This document shows, piece by piece, positions 28,761-37,822 of a stretch of DNA of 64,000 nucleotides. Origin of the DNA: Melastoma dodecandrum (taxonomy: Eukaryota > Streptophyta > Magnoliopsida > Myrtales > Melastomataceae); the NCBI GenBank assembly GCA_029817715.1, contig JARUPY010000090.1, positions 2,046,001 to 2,110,000 on the forward strand, in the 5' to 3' direction. Made by a program: the position numbers and the translations under genes. Position 1 is the first letter of the stretch; each line of letters opens with the position of its first letter. A model generated the notes under the pieces. It searched no databases. It saw only the letters and a program-made list of their open reading frames with translations, and had not been told where the DNA came from.

Positions 28761-29226
28761 CACATAAATCTTTCTTGTTGCCATTGCCGACTCTTCTTCG
28801 GTGCAGCGCGGCACCGCTTCGTCGGTCTTGGTGCTTGCAGAAGAAGATTGTCTCCAAACTTTATTCGCTTAAGCGCTCCCTGACCTCTGAAGCCATTTTC
28901 GCCTTGGCCTCTCGTTTTTCACCTGAAAATACAAAGGCTTCCCATGAGACTCGTACTGTCGACAGGCTAATTTCCGATAGCCCGAGTGGTCTTCCCCTAT
29001 AAGCCCCCATATCGTCAGGCTGGAGACGAGACGTCGTCGTCGACCTTGAAGAGCCTCCGCAAAAAGGTTGGGAGACGAAGCATCTTGCCGGCGCCGCGCT
29101 GCCTTTGCGCGTCGCCCCGAAGTGCGACTTGCCTCGGCGCCTCTTGCACAAGGGTGTGTCCACGCTACCCTTTGATGGCCTCTATTCGGCAACACGGACG
29201 CTCTACGCAAGTACAGGGGACTATCG
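28761..29226. other. 466-base gene-free spacer before the H1-like gene
   Basis: This stretch is clearly AT-richer than its surroundings and has no convincing gene on either strand. Short open frames exist but lack binding sites and protein-like composition. It probably holds the promoter of the H1-like gene and could hold an untranslated RNA; no specific structure was recognised. AGGGGA lies six bases before the ATG at 29227. Confidence 0.5.
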
Positions 29227-29571
29227 ATGGTGAAGGCTACCACGAAGAAGACCGCGACCAAGAAGGCCGCGACGAAGAAGTCGCCGGCCAAGAAAGCCAC
29301 CAAGAAGGCGACGAAGAAAACCGCCGCGAAGAAGGCGACCAAGAAGGCCGCGACGAAGAAGTCGCCGGCGAAGAAGGCCACGAAGAAGGCCGTGAAGAAG
29401 ACCGCCGCGAAGAAGGCGACCAAGAAGACCGCGACGAAGAAGTCGCCGGCGAAGAAGGCCACCAAGAAGGCCGTGAAGAAGACCACCGCGAAGAAGGTCA
29501 CCAGGAAGGCCGCGCCGCGCAAGCCGAAGACGACGCCGCCGGCTGCTCCCGTGACTTCGGACCCGGTCTGA
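29227..29571 (+). CDS. Histone H1-like Lys/Ala-rich nucleoprotein
   Basis: A 114-residue, extremely basic protein made almost only of Lys, Ala and Thr with SPAKK motifs, like the C-terminal tail of histone H1 and the AlgP/Hc1-type bacterial proteins. It is expected to be disordered and to coat or condense DNA. Residues 10-90 are three copies of a 27-residue unit; the last 20 residues are Pro-rich. The composition is similar to the short tail of TopA in this window. The reverse frame is also open across the gene because of the repeat, and is not a gene. A GC hairpin without a T-tract at 29595-29610 follows. Confidence 0.88.
   Translation: MVKATTKKTATKKAATKKSPAKKATKKATKKTAAKKATKKAATKKSPAKKATKKAVKKTAAKKATKKTATKKSPAKKATKKAVKKTTAKKVTRKAAPRKPKTTPPAAPVTSDPV
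29254..29496 (+). repeat. Three tandem 81-bp units inside the H1-like gene
   Basis: Codons 10-36, 37-63 and 64-90 encode near-identical 27-residue units centred on ATKKSPAKKATKKA. The DNA copies are also nearly identical, so slippage could change the copy number between strains without breaking the frame. Confidence 0.88.
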
Positions 29572-29629
29572 CGGTGATCTGAGCTGCGTCCTCTGCCGCC
29601 GATGGGCGGCGGTCTCGCTTGGCCGCCGC

Positions 29630-30022
29630 CTATCGCTCGGAGTGCTTGTCGAACGGGCCGCTCGCAGCGGCGAGACAGCGCGTCGCGAAGTCTCGCCAAA
29701 TGTCTTCGCCGACCTCGCCAGACGTCTTCATCGCCTGCCACTTCAAGCCGCAGTCGCGCATCCGCTGACGCGATGCCGTCGGCAGATGGAAGGGCGCGGG
29801 AAGCGGGCCGACGTCCTTGGCGGCTGGATCAGGCACCGCCATCTCGGGAGCCTTGGGCCGAATGCCGCCCGTCGACGTGGTGTCGGTATCGCGCGTCGTC
29901 GGCGCGGCGGCGGGGCGATGCTTGTGCTGGGCCGTGGCCGCGTGCGCCGACATCGTCGACGCCAACGCTGCGGCGAGCGCGAGGCTTAAGAAGTCGTGAC
30001 TGCTGAACGAGCTGGACCGCAT
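29630..30022 (-). CDS. Small secreted protein with a two-cysteine C-terminal motif
   Basis: A 130-residue protein of no firmly recognised family. The ATG at 30022 opens MRSSSFSSHDFLSLALAAALA, a signal peptide with cleavage likely after the SAHA region. The middle is Pro/Thr-rich. The end carries CGLKWQAMK ... WRDFATRCL, a Cys-x(about 22)-Cys helix pair that resembles the PsiF-type repeat of small periplasmic proteins. It ends 10 bases from the DUF2147 gene stop side and is on the same strand downstream of it, so the two may form a unit. Confidence 0.65.
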   Translation of the reverse strand: MRSSSFSSHDFLSLALAAALASTMSAHAATAQHKHRPAAAPTTRDTDTTSTGGIRPKAPEMAVPDPAAKDVGPLPAPFHLPTASRQRMRDCGLKWQAMKTSGEVGEDIWRDFATRCLAAASGPFDKHSER

Positions 30023-30032
30023 CGGTGCGGGA

Positions 30033-30584
30033 TCAGTGCTTGGCCGCCTCGTGCTTCGACTTCTTCTTCGGGCCGGCCGCAACGGTCGGATCGCCGCCCG
30101 GCACGTCCTTGGCGCGGTTGAAGGTCTCGGTCTTGCAGAGGAAGTGCATGATGCAGCCGCGCAGGTCGGCCTGGTCGTTCTCTTCCTTGTCCGTCTTCAC
30201 CTTGAAGGTGATGTCGTAGAGCTTGCCGTCCTCGGGATTGTAGGCCTTGCCGGTCCAATGGTCGTCGTCGGACTTCATCCCGATGAGGATGTCGAGACCG
30301 ATCATCGGCTTGTTCTTCTTGGCCGGGTCCTTGTTCAGCTTGTCGACCTTGGGCGAGCCGTCCGCCTCCTTCGGCTCCTTCAGCCACACCAGCGTGCCGC
30401 AATAGGTATCCGCGTCGGCAGCGCAATTGTGGACCTTGATGATCGAGTCGTTGCCGTCGGTGTACCAGATGCCGCTCGGGCTGACGGGATCGGCGAGGGC
30501 TTTACCGGACCCCAGAGCCAGTAGCGCCGCCGCGACAGCGGCCAGGGCGAGCTTGGGTGCACCCGAGCGAGAGTCCAGGAACAT
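30033..30584 (-). CDS. DUF2147 domain secreted protein
   Basis: A 183-residue exported protein. The ATG at 30584 has GGAGG seven bases upstream and opens a signal peptide ending near KALADP (about residue 31). The mature part matches the DUF2147 pattern: GIWYTDGNDSIIKVHNC, then CGTLVWLKEP, IGLDILIGMK and a WTGKAYNPEDGKLY segment, a beta-sandwich of unknown function found in many proteobacteria. It ends in a Lys-rich tail. The frame runs on upstream through the tRNA-Ser gene, which is an artefact. Confidence 0.85.
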   Translation of the reverse strand: MFLDSRSGAPKLALAAVAAALLALGSGKALADPVSPSGIWYTDGNDSIIKVHNCAADADTYCGTLVWLKEPKEADGSPKVDKLNKDPAKKNKPMIGLDILIGMKSDDDHWTGKAYNPEDGKLYDITFKVKTDKEENDQADLRGCIMHFLCKTETFNRAKDVPGGDPTVAAGPKKKSKHEAAKH

Positions 30585-30645
30585 CGTCGTCCTCCAACGG
30601 CGAAAAACCGGACACCGGCTATCGCTACTTGATCGTGACGAATGG

Positions 30646-30736
30646 CGGAGACGGAGGGATTCGAACCCTCGATAGGGCTTTACAACCCTATAACGGTTTA
30701 GCAAACCGCCGCCTTCAGCCTCTCGGCCACGTCTCC
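30646..30736 (-). tRNA. tRNA-Ser (anticodon GCU)
   Basis: The minus strand folds as a class II tRNA. The acceptor GGAGACG (5' end at 30736) pairs with CGTCTCC (30653-30647), the D-arm contains TGGCCGAGAGGC, the anticodon GCT is at 30702-30700, there is a long variable arm typical of serine, and the T-arm contains GGTTCGAATCC. The 3' CCA is encoded in the genome at 30645-30643. It reads AGC and AGU codons. Confidence 0.97.
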
Positions 30737-30860
30737 GTAGGGTCCGAAAGCGACGCATTTAAGATGCTTCGCTCGGGGCAACCGAGGGTATGCCCGAGCG
30801 CTCCCGGCATGGCAAGCGCGACGGGGCCCGCCGTCACGGGCTGTCAGCCGGATCGGCCGT

Positions 30861-31754
30861 CTACGGCGCCGCAGCCGCGTGGTCGCTCGCGGAGAGGAAA
30901 TGCGAGATCTTGTCGATCGTCTGCCGGTCGGCGAGCAGCGGCGCATGACCCTGGCCCGGGACGATGATGCCTTCGCTTCCCGGCCACCGCGCCAGCATGG
31001 CCGCGAAGGTCGCCTCCGACAGAAGGTCGGAGCGCTCGCCGCGGATGACGAGAACAGGCAGCCCGCGCAGCGTGTCGTAGAGGTCCCACATCTCGGGCAG
31101 GGGTTGCGACAGATCGAAGGCGTCCAACGTGCGAGCGAGCGCGGGGTCGTACTGCAGCCCGAGATGCGTTTCGTCTTCTCCGAAAGTCGTACGCGTGTAG
31201 TGCAGCCAGCCTGCGGCATCGAGCCCGTCGAAATGCTCGCCGGCGCCGAGCTTCAGAAGCTTGATCGCTTCGGCATGATTGCGCGGCGGTGTCGGCAGCT
31301 TGCCGACATAGCCCTTGATGCGGGCGAGTCCTGCTGGCTCGAGCACCGGGCCGATGTCGTTGAGGACGACGGAGGCGATCATCGCCCGATGCTCCGCCGC
31401 CATGGTCATGATGTGCAGGCCGCCGCGCGACGTCCCGATCATATGCGCCCGCGTGATGCCGCAAAGCGCAAGCCCACGCAGAACGTCGTCGCGCTCCGTC
31501 GCGAGATCGTAGTGGCGCCAGTCGGGATCGTGATCGGAGCGGCCGCGCCCGCGATAGTCGAACGCGACCACCCGCCGAGGATGGTCAGGGTCGCCGGCGA
31601 GAGCCTCCGTCAACGGCACGAAGTCGCTCGACTTGCGCGTCAGGCCGCAGAGGCAGACGACCGGCAGCAGTCCGGCATCGCGGGCCGGGGCGACGTCGAT
31701 CATGTGCAGCCGCAGGCCGTCGGCGGCCTCGTAGAAACGGCCCGCGACGCTCAT
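30861..31754 (-). CDS. Alpha/beta hydrolase
   Basis: A 297-residue cytoplasmic alpha/beta-hydrolase-fold protein. The nucleophile elbow is GTSRGG (Ser in GxSxG form), the acid is probably Asp in the IRGERSDLL segment, and the histidine is in PGQGHAPLL near the C-terminus; the phrase VVAFDYRGRGRSD is typical of the fold. The substrate is not predictable. It is upstream of tRNA-Ser on the same strand and divergent from the receiver-protein gene. Confidence 0.9.
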   Translation of the reverse strand: MSVAGRFYEAADGLRLHMIDVAPARDAGLLPVVCLCGLTRKSSDFVPLTEALAGDPDHPRRVVAFDYRGRGRSDHDPDWRHYDLATERDDVLRGLALCGITRAHMIGTSRGGLHIMTMAAEHRAMIASVVLNDIGPVLEPAGLARIKGYVGKLPTPPRNHAEAIKLLKLGAGEHFDGLDAAGWLHYTRTTFGEDETHLGLQYDPALARTLDAFDLSQPLPEMWDLYDTLRGLPVLVIRGERSDLLSEATFAAMLARWPGSEGIIVPGQGHAPLLADRQTIDKISHFLSASDHAAAAP

Positions 31755-31917
31755 CGCAAGACGCTCATTGCAAGCACGCTCAATCGAAACAGGCTCATCA
31801 AAATGCCCTCGGCAACGAAGGATTCAGCATGCGCAAGCATGGCGACTCTCGTAAAGCCTCCCTTAAGCCAAACGGCTCAGCTTTGCGGAAGTCATTAAGA
31901 ACCGAGGGGTTTCGGCA

Positions 31918-32304
31918 ATGGTTGCTTGCCAAGCGGCAGAGCACCCACGCGTGCTGGTCGTGGACGACGAACCGCTGCTGCGGATGTTCAACGTCGACAT
32001 GCTGAGCGATGCCGGCTTCGACGTGATCGAGGCCGGTGACGCCGACGAGGCGCTCCGCCTTCTGTCCGATGTCTCCGACATCCGGGTCGTCTTCACCGAC
32101 GTCGAGATGCCGGGTCGTATCGACGGGTTCGAGCTCGCCGCGCTCGTCGAGGCGCGATGGCCGGCGATCGGCGTCGTGGTGACCTCGGGCCGCCGGCTTC
32201 CCAATGCCGCGTTCCGCTCGTCGGCGCGCTGCTTCGTGCCGAAGCCCTATGCCGCCGCCCATGTCGTCGAACTGATCGACTCCTTCGTGCACGCGCGGCA
32301 CTGA
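31918..32304 (+). CDS. Single-domain response regulator (receiver only)
   Basis: A 128-residue CheY-like receiver with no output domain. Phosphorylation residues are present: the acidic pair in VLVVDDEPL, the phospho-acceptor Asp in VVFTDVEMPG, the Thr in VVTSG and the Lys in CFVPKPY. Such proteins in alphaproteobacteria pass or compete for phosphoryl groups from histidine kinases encoded elsewhere. No kinase is nearby. The ATG at 31918 is preceded by GAGGGG about ten bases upstream. Confidence 0.92.
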   Translation: MVACQAAEHPRVLVVDDEPLLRMFNVDMLSDAGFDVIEAGDADEALRLLSDVSDIRVVFTDVEMPGRIDGFELAALVEARWPAIGVVVTSGRRLPNAAFRSSARCFVPKPYAAAHVVELIDSFVHARH

Positions 32305-32307
32305 GCC

Positions 32308-34614
32308 TTAAAGCTGCGCCTCGCGCTCGGGGTGCGCCAGCTTGGCGCGCGCCTCGGCCTGAGCCTTGTCGCGCGCATCGAAGATCGCCTGGTAGACGCC
32401 GACATTCGCCATGACGCGCTGCACGTAGTTGCGCGTCTCGGTGAACGGGATGCGCTCGACCCAGTCGACGGGGTCGACGCCGGGCTGGCGCGGATCGCCG
32501 TAGGCGACGATCCAGTCGTGCACGCGACCGCCGCCGGCGTTGTAGGCGGCGAACGTCAGGATGTACGAGCCGCCCTGCTCGGCGATCAGCGCGCCGAGAT
32601 GCGCGGCGCCGAGCCTTGCGTTGAACGACGCGTCCGACAGCATGCGGTTCCCGTCGTAGGCCAGGCCGGCCTTGGTGGCGGTCCGCCGCGCCGTCGAATC
32701 GATCATCTGCATCAGGCCCTTGGCACCTGCCTTCGAGACGACGCCGGGCTGGAAGGCGCTCTCCTGGCGCGCCACCGAATAGACGACGGAGGGCGGTGCC
32801 GAGTTCTGCAGCGCGTCGTAGGGCGGGATGCCGAAGGTCGGGAAGGCGAGAGCGTCCGAGGCGAGCCCGCGCTGGCTCATCAGCTTGCCGATCGTCAGCG
32901 CCAGATGGGCGTCCTGCTGATTGGCGATCACCGTGGCGAGCGCCGCGCCCTGGGCGTCGTCGGTCAGCGCGTTCGCGGCGTCGATGGCGAGCGCGGTCGC
33001 GGCCTCGTGCGCCCCGGCGGCATAGAGAAGCTCGATCACGCGGATCGCCTCGTTGCGCTCGCCGCCCTTGGCCTCGGCGGCCGGCATGGCGAGGGCGTCG
33101 GCGAGACCGAGCCTCTTGCGGGCCAGCTGTCCGTAATAGGTCGAGCCGAACGACGCGGCCTTGCGGTAGAAGGCGTTGGCCTGCCGCATCGAATCGGTCG
33201 CGATCGAATTCTCGGCCATGCGACCCTGCCAATAGGCGATGCGCGCGATCGAGGTCGGCGTCTCGGCGAGCTTGGCGGCGGCATCGAAATGCGGCTTGGC
33301 GCGGACCGGATCGTTCAGGAAGCGCAGCGCGATCCAGCCGGCGTGAAACTCCGCCTCGACGTTGCTCTCCCGCGAGGCCGGCGCGTGATTGGCGCAGATC
33401 TCGTAGGCTTCGGCGGCGTTGCCGGCATCGAGCAGATCGCGGGCCAGCACGCGCCGCTCGGTCCACCATTCGTCGCCGTCGATGAGATCGGCCGGATCGC
33501 GCGAGGCGGTCCGCATCAGCGCGGCGGCGTCGGCGAACTTGTCCGCGCGCCGCGCTTTCTGGATCTCCTGCAGCAGCAGCCCTTGATCGCCGCGCAGCGA
33601 CGCCGGCACGGCGGCGATCGCCTTGTCGCTCGGTTGATCGTCGATCACCGCGGCCCGCGCCTTGGCCAGCGCCAGCACGTCCGGCCCGGCATAGGCGGCG
33701 GCGCGCAGGGCAGGGCCGACCTGCTCCTTGTAGAGCAGGCGGTCGGCCCGGTACTTGTAGTCGGCCTTGGTCAGCAGGTCGCCGAAGTCCGTCTTCAGCT
33801 TCGCTTCGACCGAGCCGGGCAGGTCGCTCTCCCGGAACACCGCGCGGGCGATGCGCGTCGCGTCGGCGGTGCGGCCGTCGCTCCTCAGCGCCTTGGCGAG
33901 CGCGAGCTTGCCCAGCGCCGTGTCCGGCGCGTCGGCCAGGAAGTAGCTCTCGATCTCGTGCGGATCCTGCAGGCGCAGCAGGCGCGCCTCGACCTGATGA
34001 CGCAGCCATTCCGGCGCCGGCCAGTCCGCATGCGCGCTCTGGAACGCCTTCAAGCGTTGCAGCGAGACTTTGTACGAGACGTCGTGCAGCGCCATCCACT
34101 CGAGCGCGGTGCGGGCGAGGGGGTCGGTCGAGGTGGCCGCGGCGGCGTCGCCGGCCGCGAGGTTGTCGACCTTGTAGGCGGCGACGGCGTCGGCGATGCC
34201 CTTGGGGTCGACGCCGAGCAGCTTGATGCGCTCGTTGGCGATCGCCAGCGCATACGCCTGCTTCAGCGCGGCGGCGGCCTCCGCGACCTGCGGCTTCTGC
34301 AGCGTCAAGCCGGGAAGCGTGGGCGGCGCGACAGGCGCCGGCGTCGCGGAAGACATGCCGGGAGCGGCCGAGGGGCTAGCTGCCGGCAGCGCGGGCGCGT
34401 CCGGCTGGGCCGCGACCATGGTGGGCTTCTTGGGTCGCGACAGGTGCAGCGCGCTGCGGATCTTCGAGGCGGCGCGCCCGAACCCATGTTGGATGTCGGC
34501 GACGACGTCGCCCCAGGTCACGGTGTGCTTCTCGGCGATCTCCTTCGGCGTGCAGCCGGCCACGCAGAGCGCGACCGCGGCCGCAAGAGGAAGATGGCGC
34601 CAGCCAGAATTCAT
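32308..34614 (-). CDS. slt: Lipoprotein soluble lytic transglycosylase
   Basis: A 768-residue periplasmic enzyme that cuts the MurNAc-GlcNAc bond and leaves a 1,6-anhydro end. The signal peptide ends in the lipobox VAGC, so it is probably anchored to a membrane. A long helical superhelix (about residues 90-570) precedes the SLT domain, where the catalytic Glu is in VARQESAF near residue 617, followed by GAKGLMQM and AYNAGGGR. The ATG at 34614 has GAGGA six bases upstream; a GTG at 34632 is in frame but less favoured. It is divergent from dapA, a common arrangement in the group. Confidence 0.95.
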   Translation of the reverse strand: MNSGWRHLPLAAAVALCVAGCTPKEIAEKHTVTWGDVVADIQHGFGRAASKIRSALHLSRPKKPTMVAAQPDAPALPAASPSAAPGMSSATPAPVAPPTLPGLTLQKPQVAEAAAALKQAYALAIANERIKLLGVDPKGIADAVAAYKVDNLAAGDAAAATSTDPLARTALEWMALHDVSYKVSLQRLKAFQSAHADWPAPEWLRHQVEARLLRLQDPHEIESYFLADAPDTALGKLALAKALRSDGRTADATRIARAVFRESDLPGSVEAKLKTDFGDLLTKADYKYRADRLLYKEQVGPALRAAAYAGPDVLALAKARAAVIDDQPSDKAIAAVPASLRGDQGLLLQEIQKARRADKFADAAALMRTASRDPADLIDGDEWWTERRVLARDLLDAGNAAEAYEICANHAPASRESNVEAEFHAGWIALRFLNDPVRAKPHFDAAAKLAETPTSIARIAYWQGRMAENSIATDSMRQANAFYRKAASFGSTYYGQLARKRLGLADALAMPAAEAKGGERNEAIRVIELLYAAGAHEAATALAIDAANALTDDAQGAALATVIANQQDAHLALTIGKLMSQRGLASDALAFPTFGIPPYDALQNSAPPSVVYSVARQESAFQPGVVSKAGAKGLMQMIDSTARRTATKAGLAYDGNRMLSDASFNARLGAAHLGALIAEQGGSYILTFAAYNAGGGRVHDWIVAYGDPRQPGVDPVDWVERIPFTETRNYVQRVMANVGVYQAIFDARDKAQAEARAKLAHPEREAQL

Positions 34615-34657
34615 CAGCGTCCTCGGGACCACGCCGGAAAGGCGGAGCGTCGTCCGT

Positions 34658-34677
34658 TTTGGTTAACCAAATCTTTA
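34658..34677. promoter_or_regulatory. Palindrome and CtrA-like site between slt and dapA
   Basis: TTTGGTTAACCAAA (34658-34671) is a perfect 14-base palindrome. Overlapping it, TTAA (34663-34666), seven bases and TTTA (34674-34677) match seven of eight fixed bases of the alphaproteobacterial CtrA box TTAA-N7-TTAA. It lies 44 bases from the slt start. Confidence 0.4.
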
Positions 34678-34824
34678 CAAGAGCCGCCGCGGTCGCCTTG
34701 CCCCTGTCGATCTTTGCTATCTGCCGGCGAGTCGTTATGTCTGACGGCTTCGGATCGACCTCGGCTGCCCGGCAGGGAGCCCGAGGAATGCGGCGCCCTA
34801 AGGGCGCCTTTGGGATGGGGTCAA

Positions 34825-35730
34825 ATGGCCACTGGCAGCATGGCGTCGCGTGCGAGGTTCTTCGGGTCGATCACCGCGCTGGTCACGCCGTTCAAGTCGG
34901 GGGCCCTCGACGAGGACGCGTTCCGCGCGCTCGTCGAATGGCAGATCGAGAACGGCACCCATGGCTTCGTCCCCGTCGGCACGACCGGCGAGGGGCCGAC
35001 GCTGTCGCACGACGAGCATCGCCGCGTCGTGGAGATCTGCGTCGCGCAGGCCAAGGGCCGCGCCAAGGTCATCGCGGGCGCCGGCTCGAACAACACGACC
35101 GAGGCGCTCGAGCTCGCGCGACACGCCGAGAAGGTCGGGGCCGACGGCGTGCTCGTCGTCACGCCCTATTACAACAAGCCCTCTCAGGAAGGGCTCTACC
35201 AGCACTTCAAGGCGGTCAACGACGCGATCGGCATCCCGATCATCATCTACAACATCCCGCCCCGCTCGGTCGTCGACATGTCGATCGACACGATGAAGCG
35301 CCTCTACGAGCTGGAGAACGTCGCCGGCGTGAAGGACGCCACGGCGAATATCGCGCGCACGGCGCTGCAGCGCGCGGCGCTGGGCCCGGACTTCATCCAG
35401 CTCTCCGGCGAGGACATGACGGCGCTGGCCGTGATGGCGCATGGCGGCCACGGCTGCATCTCGGTCACCTCGAACGTCGCCCCGAAACTCTGCGCGCAGA
35501 TGCAGGAGGCCTGCCTCGCCGGCGACTTCGCGCGCGCGCTGCAGATCCAGGATCGGCTGACGCCGCTGCACGCCGCGCTCTTCGCCGAGCCCAATCCGGC
35601 CGGCCCGAAGGCCGCGCTCGCGCTGCTCGGCCGCATGTCGGACCAAGTCCGCCTGCCGATGATCGCGGCGAGCGAGACGGCGCGCGGCCTCGTGCGCGAG
35701 GCGATGGTGCACGCCGGCCTGCTGAACTGA
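34825..35730 (+). CDS. dapA: 4-hydroxy-tetrahydrodipicolinate synthase
   Basis: Condenses pyruvate with aspartate semialdehyde, the first committed step to diaminopimelate and lysine. The 301-residue TIM-barrel protein has [10 protein letters not shown] near the N-terminus, the tyrosine motif [20 protein letters not shown], and the Schiff-base lysine in GVKDAT. The ATG at 34825 follows GGGATGGGG; a second ATG is five codons later. It is followed by smpB after 23 bases and is probably cotranscribed with it. Confidence 0.97.
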   Translation: MATGSMASRARFFGSITALVTPFKSGALDEDAFRALVEWQIENGTHGFVPVGTTGEGPTLSHDEHRRVVEICVAQAKGRAKVIAGAGSNNTTEALELARHAEKVGADGVLVVTPYYNKPSQEGLYQHFKAVNDAIGIPIIIYNIPPRSVVDMSIDTMKRLYELENVAGVKDATANIARTALQRAALGPDFIQLSGEDMTALAVMAHGGHGCISVTSNVAPKLCAQMQEACLAGDFARALQIQDRLTPLHAALFAEPNPAGPKAALALLGRMSDQVRLPMIAASETARGLVREAMVHAGLLN

Positions 35731-35753
35731 GGCCGGCGCGAGGAGTATAGGGA

Positions 35754-36227
35754 TTGGCGGCCAAGCCGGAGCGCTACAAGATCGCCGCCGACAATCGGCG
35801 GGCGCGGTACAATTACGAGATCGGCGAGACCTTCGAGGCCGGATTGATGCTGGCCGGCACGGAGGTGAAGGCGCTGCGCACGGGCAAGGCGACGATCGCC
35901 GAGAGCTACGCCTCGGTCGAGCGGTCCGGCGAGGTGTTTCTCGTCAATGCGACGATCCCGGAATATCTGCAGGGCAATCGCTTCAACCACGAGCCGAAAC
36001 GGCCGCGGAAACTGCTGCTGCACGCGCGCGAGATCGTGAAGCTGGCCCAGGGCGTCGAGCGCGAGGGCATGTCGATCGTGCCGCTGAAGATCTACTTCAA
36101 CGAGCAGGGTCGGGCGAAGATCGAGATCGCGCTCGGTCGCGGCAAGAAGCTCCACGACAAGCGCGACACGGAAAAGAAGCGCGACTGGAACCGCGAGAAG
36201 GGACGCCTGCTGAAGCAGGGCGGCTGA
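35754..36227 (+). CDS. smpB: SsrA-binding protein SmpB
   Basis: Binds tmRNA and delivers it to stalled ribosomes. The 157-residue product has [20 protein letters not shown], the [14 protein letters not shown] stretch, and a basic C-terminal tail ([20 protein letters not shown]) that enters the empty mRNA channel. The start is a TTG at 35754 with GAGGAG eight bases upstream; no nearby ATG would give a full-length protein. The tmRNA gene is not in the window. Confidence 0.96.
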   Translation: MAAKPERYKIAADNRRARYNYEIGETFEAGLMLAGTEVKALRTGKATIAESYASVERSGEVFLVNATIPEYLQGNRFNHEPKRPRKLLLHAREIVKLAQGVEREGMSIVPLKIYFNEQGRAKIEIALGRGKKLHDKRDTEKKRDWNREKGRLLKQGG

Positions 36228-36230
36228 GGC

Positions 36231-36884
36231 TTACGCGCCGTCGATATGGGCGCGGACGGCAACGAACACGTCGTTGAACATCGCCTCGGTAAGGACGCGC
36301 GTGCTCGTGTTGTAGCGCGAGCAGTGGTACGAATCGAAGAGCGTGATGGCTGCGCCGTCCGCACGCGCCAGCGCATGCCGTGCACCGTGACCGAACGGGG
36401 CTGCGGTAAGCTTGACGCCGAGGGCTCGCAACACGCTCTCGTGGGCGATCCGGCCGAGCGCGACGATCGCGGCCAGCCTCGGCATGTCGACAAGACGCGC
36501 CGACAGGTACGGCCGGCACGTCGCGATCTCGATCGGCAGCGGCTTGTTCTGTGGCGGCACGCAGCGGACGGCGTTGGTGATGGCGCAGTCGACGGGGCAG
36601 AGGCCGTCGTCGGGACGCCTGTCGTAGGTGCCTCTCGCAAATCCCGTGGCGAGCAGCGTCGCATAGAGGAGATCGCCGGCATAATCGCCGGTGAAGGGGC
36701 GCCCGGTCCGGTTGGCGCCCTTCAGCCCTGGCGCGAGCCCGACGACGAGAAGTCTTGCGCCATCGTCGCCGAAGCTCGGCACGGGCGCATTGTGCCAAGC
36801 GGGCTCCGCGGCACGGTTGTCGTTACGGAAGGCGACGAGCCGCGGGCATCTCGGGCAGTCGCGCCCGGGTTCGTCTGCGGGCAC
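36231..36884 (-). CDS. Uracil-DNA glycosylase, family 5 type (UDGb)
   Basis: A 217-residue DNA repair glycosylase with an iron-sulphur cluster. Cysteines at about 10 and 13 (CPRC) and about 108 and 124 (VRCVPP ... ATCRPY) are placed to hold a 4Fe-4S cluster. Motif 1 reads GLAPGLKGANRTG and the C-terminal motif reads HCSRYNTSTRVLT, both typical of family 5, which removes uracil and also hypoxanthine or xanthine. The GTG at 36884 is 10 bases after the stop of the NYN-domain gene, so the two are probably one transcription unit. It is convergent with smpB. Confidence 0.9.
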   Translation of the reverse strand: MPADEPGRDCPRCPRLVAFRNDNRAAEPAWHNAPVPSFGDDGARLLVVGLAPGLKGANRTGRPFTGDYAGDLLYATLLATGFARGTYDRRPDDGLCPVDCAITNAVRCVPPQNKPLPIEIATCRPYLSARLVDMPRLAAIVALGRIAHESVLRALGVKLTAAPFGHGARHALARADGAAITLFDSYHCSRYNTSTRVLTEAMFNDVFVAVRAHIDGA

Positions 36885-36893
36885 GATGCGAGA

Positions 36894-37508
36894 TTACTCG
36901 CCGTCCGGCTCGACGTGCGCCGAGGCGCCGATGGGGCCGCTGCCGGCTGCAGCGCGGCGATCCTGGTAGCGCTGCATGCGCTCCGCCGGGTCGCGGCCGA
37001 CCTTGCTGGCGAGGTGGATGAGGTCGAGGAACTCGTCCGCCTGGCGGCGGAGCTCGTCGGCGATCATCGCCGGCTGCGTCGAATTGGTCGAGACCACCGT
37101 GACGCGAACGCCCTTCCGTTGTACCGCCTCGACAAGAGAACGGAAATCTCCGTCGCCGGAGAATAAAACGATGTGATCGAGATGGTCTGCCATTTCCATG
37201 GCATCGACCGCGAGCTCGATGTCCATGTTTCCTTTGACCTTTCGACGCCCCAGGGCGTCGACGAACTCTTTGGTCGGCTTCGTGACGACTGCGAAGCCAT
37301 TGTAATCAAGCCAATCGATCAGCGGCCGGATCGACGAGTATTCTTGATCTTCGACCAGCGCGGTGTAATAAAACGCGCGGATAAGCTTGCCGCGGCTTTG
37401 GAACTCTTTAAGCAGCCGCTTATAATCTATGTCAAATCCAAGCGATTTCGCGGTTGCGTACAGGTTTGCGCCATCTATAAAGAGGGCGATGCGGTCTAGT
37501 TCAGCCAT
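36894..37508 (-). CDS. NYN (PIN-like) domain protein, LabA/DUF88 type
   Basis: A 204-residue protein with one NYN domain, a PIN-like nuclease fold. The conserved acidic residues are visible in IALFIDGANLYA, GNMDIELAVDAM and LFSGDGDFRSLV, so the metal site looks complete. The family is highly conserved in alphaproteobacteria and is expected to act on RNA, but its substrate is unknown. The C-terminal 35 residues are low-complexity. The ATG at 37508 is chosen because family homology begins directly after it; the frame continues 138 bases upstream in AT-rich, non-conserved sequence. Confidence 0.88.
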   Translation of the reverse strand: MAELDRIALFIDGANLYATAKSLGFDIDYKRLLKEFQSRGKLIRAFYYTALVEDQEYSSIRPLIDWLDYNGFAVVTKPTKEFVDALGRRKVKGNMDIELAVDAMEMADHLDHIVLFSGDGDFRSLVEAVQRKGVRVTVVSTNSTQPAMIADELRRQADEFLDLIHLASKVGRDPAERMQRYQDRRAAAGSGPIGASAHVEPDGE

Positions 37509-37822
37509 TTTCTTGATCTCGTGACTTTCTTTTGTTTTATTGTCGCGCAGGCACGGTAATTCAGACCTCATCGGAACCCGAAATATCCGCGGTGTCGGTC
37601 CAAATTGACAGATGCCAGCAATGCCGCCGTTGGCTGGCCTCGTCAAGCGATCCCTTGCACCGACTTCAATTCAGCCACCTTAAATCACGTTAAGTTGCCC
37701 GCGAATGATGTGATCGCCAGATGCTATCGCGCATAGGTTACTCTGGAAGTTCTTGCATCTACATGTGCGGGTGGCCTAAAAACCCATCCAAATCCCCAGC
37801 TCGGCATAGGACACACAGCGGC
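37509..37822. other. 314-base intergenic region between NYN gene and rpoZ
   Basis: An AT-richer divergent promoter region without a gene. It contains CTTAA-ATCACG-TTAAG at 37679-37694, an imperfect palindrome that resembles a CtrA box but has six instead of seven spacer bases. No other structure was recognised. Confidence 0.5.

Noticed and set aside
28861..29163. A 100-codon minus-strand frame ending in a charged helical-looking tail
   Set aside because: No ribosome binding site, the first two thirds are not protein-like, and the region is AT-rich spacer.
28869..29741. Minus-strand frame with FFAVVFF-type repeats that looks like a membrane protein
   Set aside because: It is the complement of the lysine codons of the H1-like gene; the repeat pattern follows the 81-bp units exactly.
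30585..30758. N-terminal extension of the DUF2147 frame
   Set aside because: It is a translation of the tRNA-Ser gene; the signal peptide and GGAGG place the start at 30584.
37679..37694. CTTAA-N6-TTAAG as a CtrA box before rpoZ
   Set aside because: The spacer is six, not seven bases, and the site is far from both start codons.
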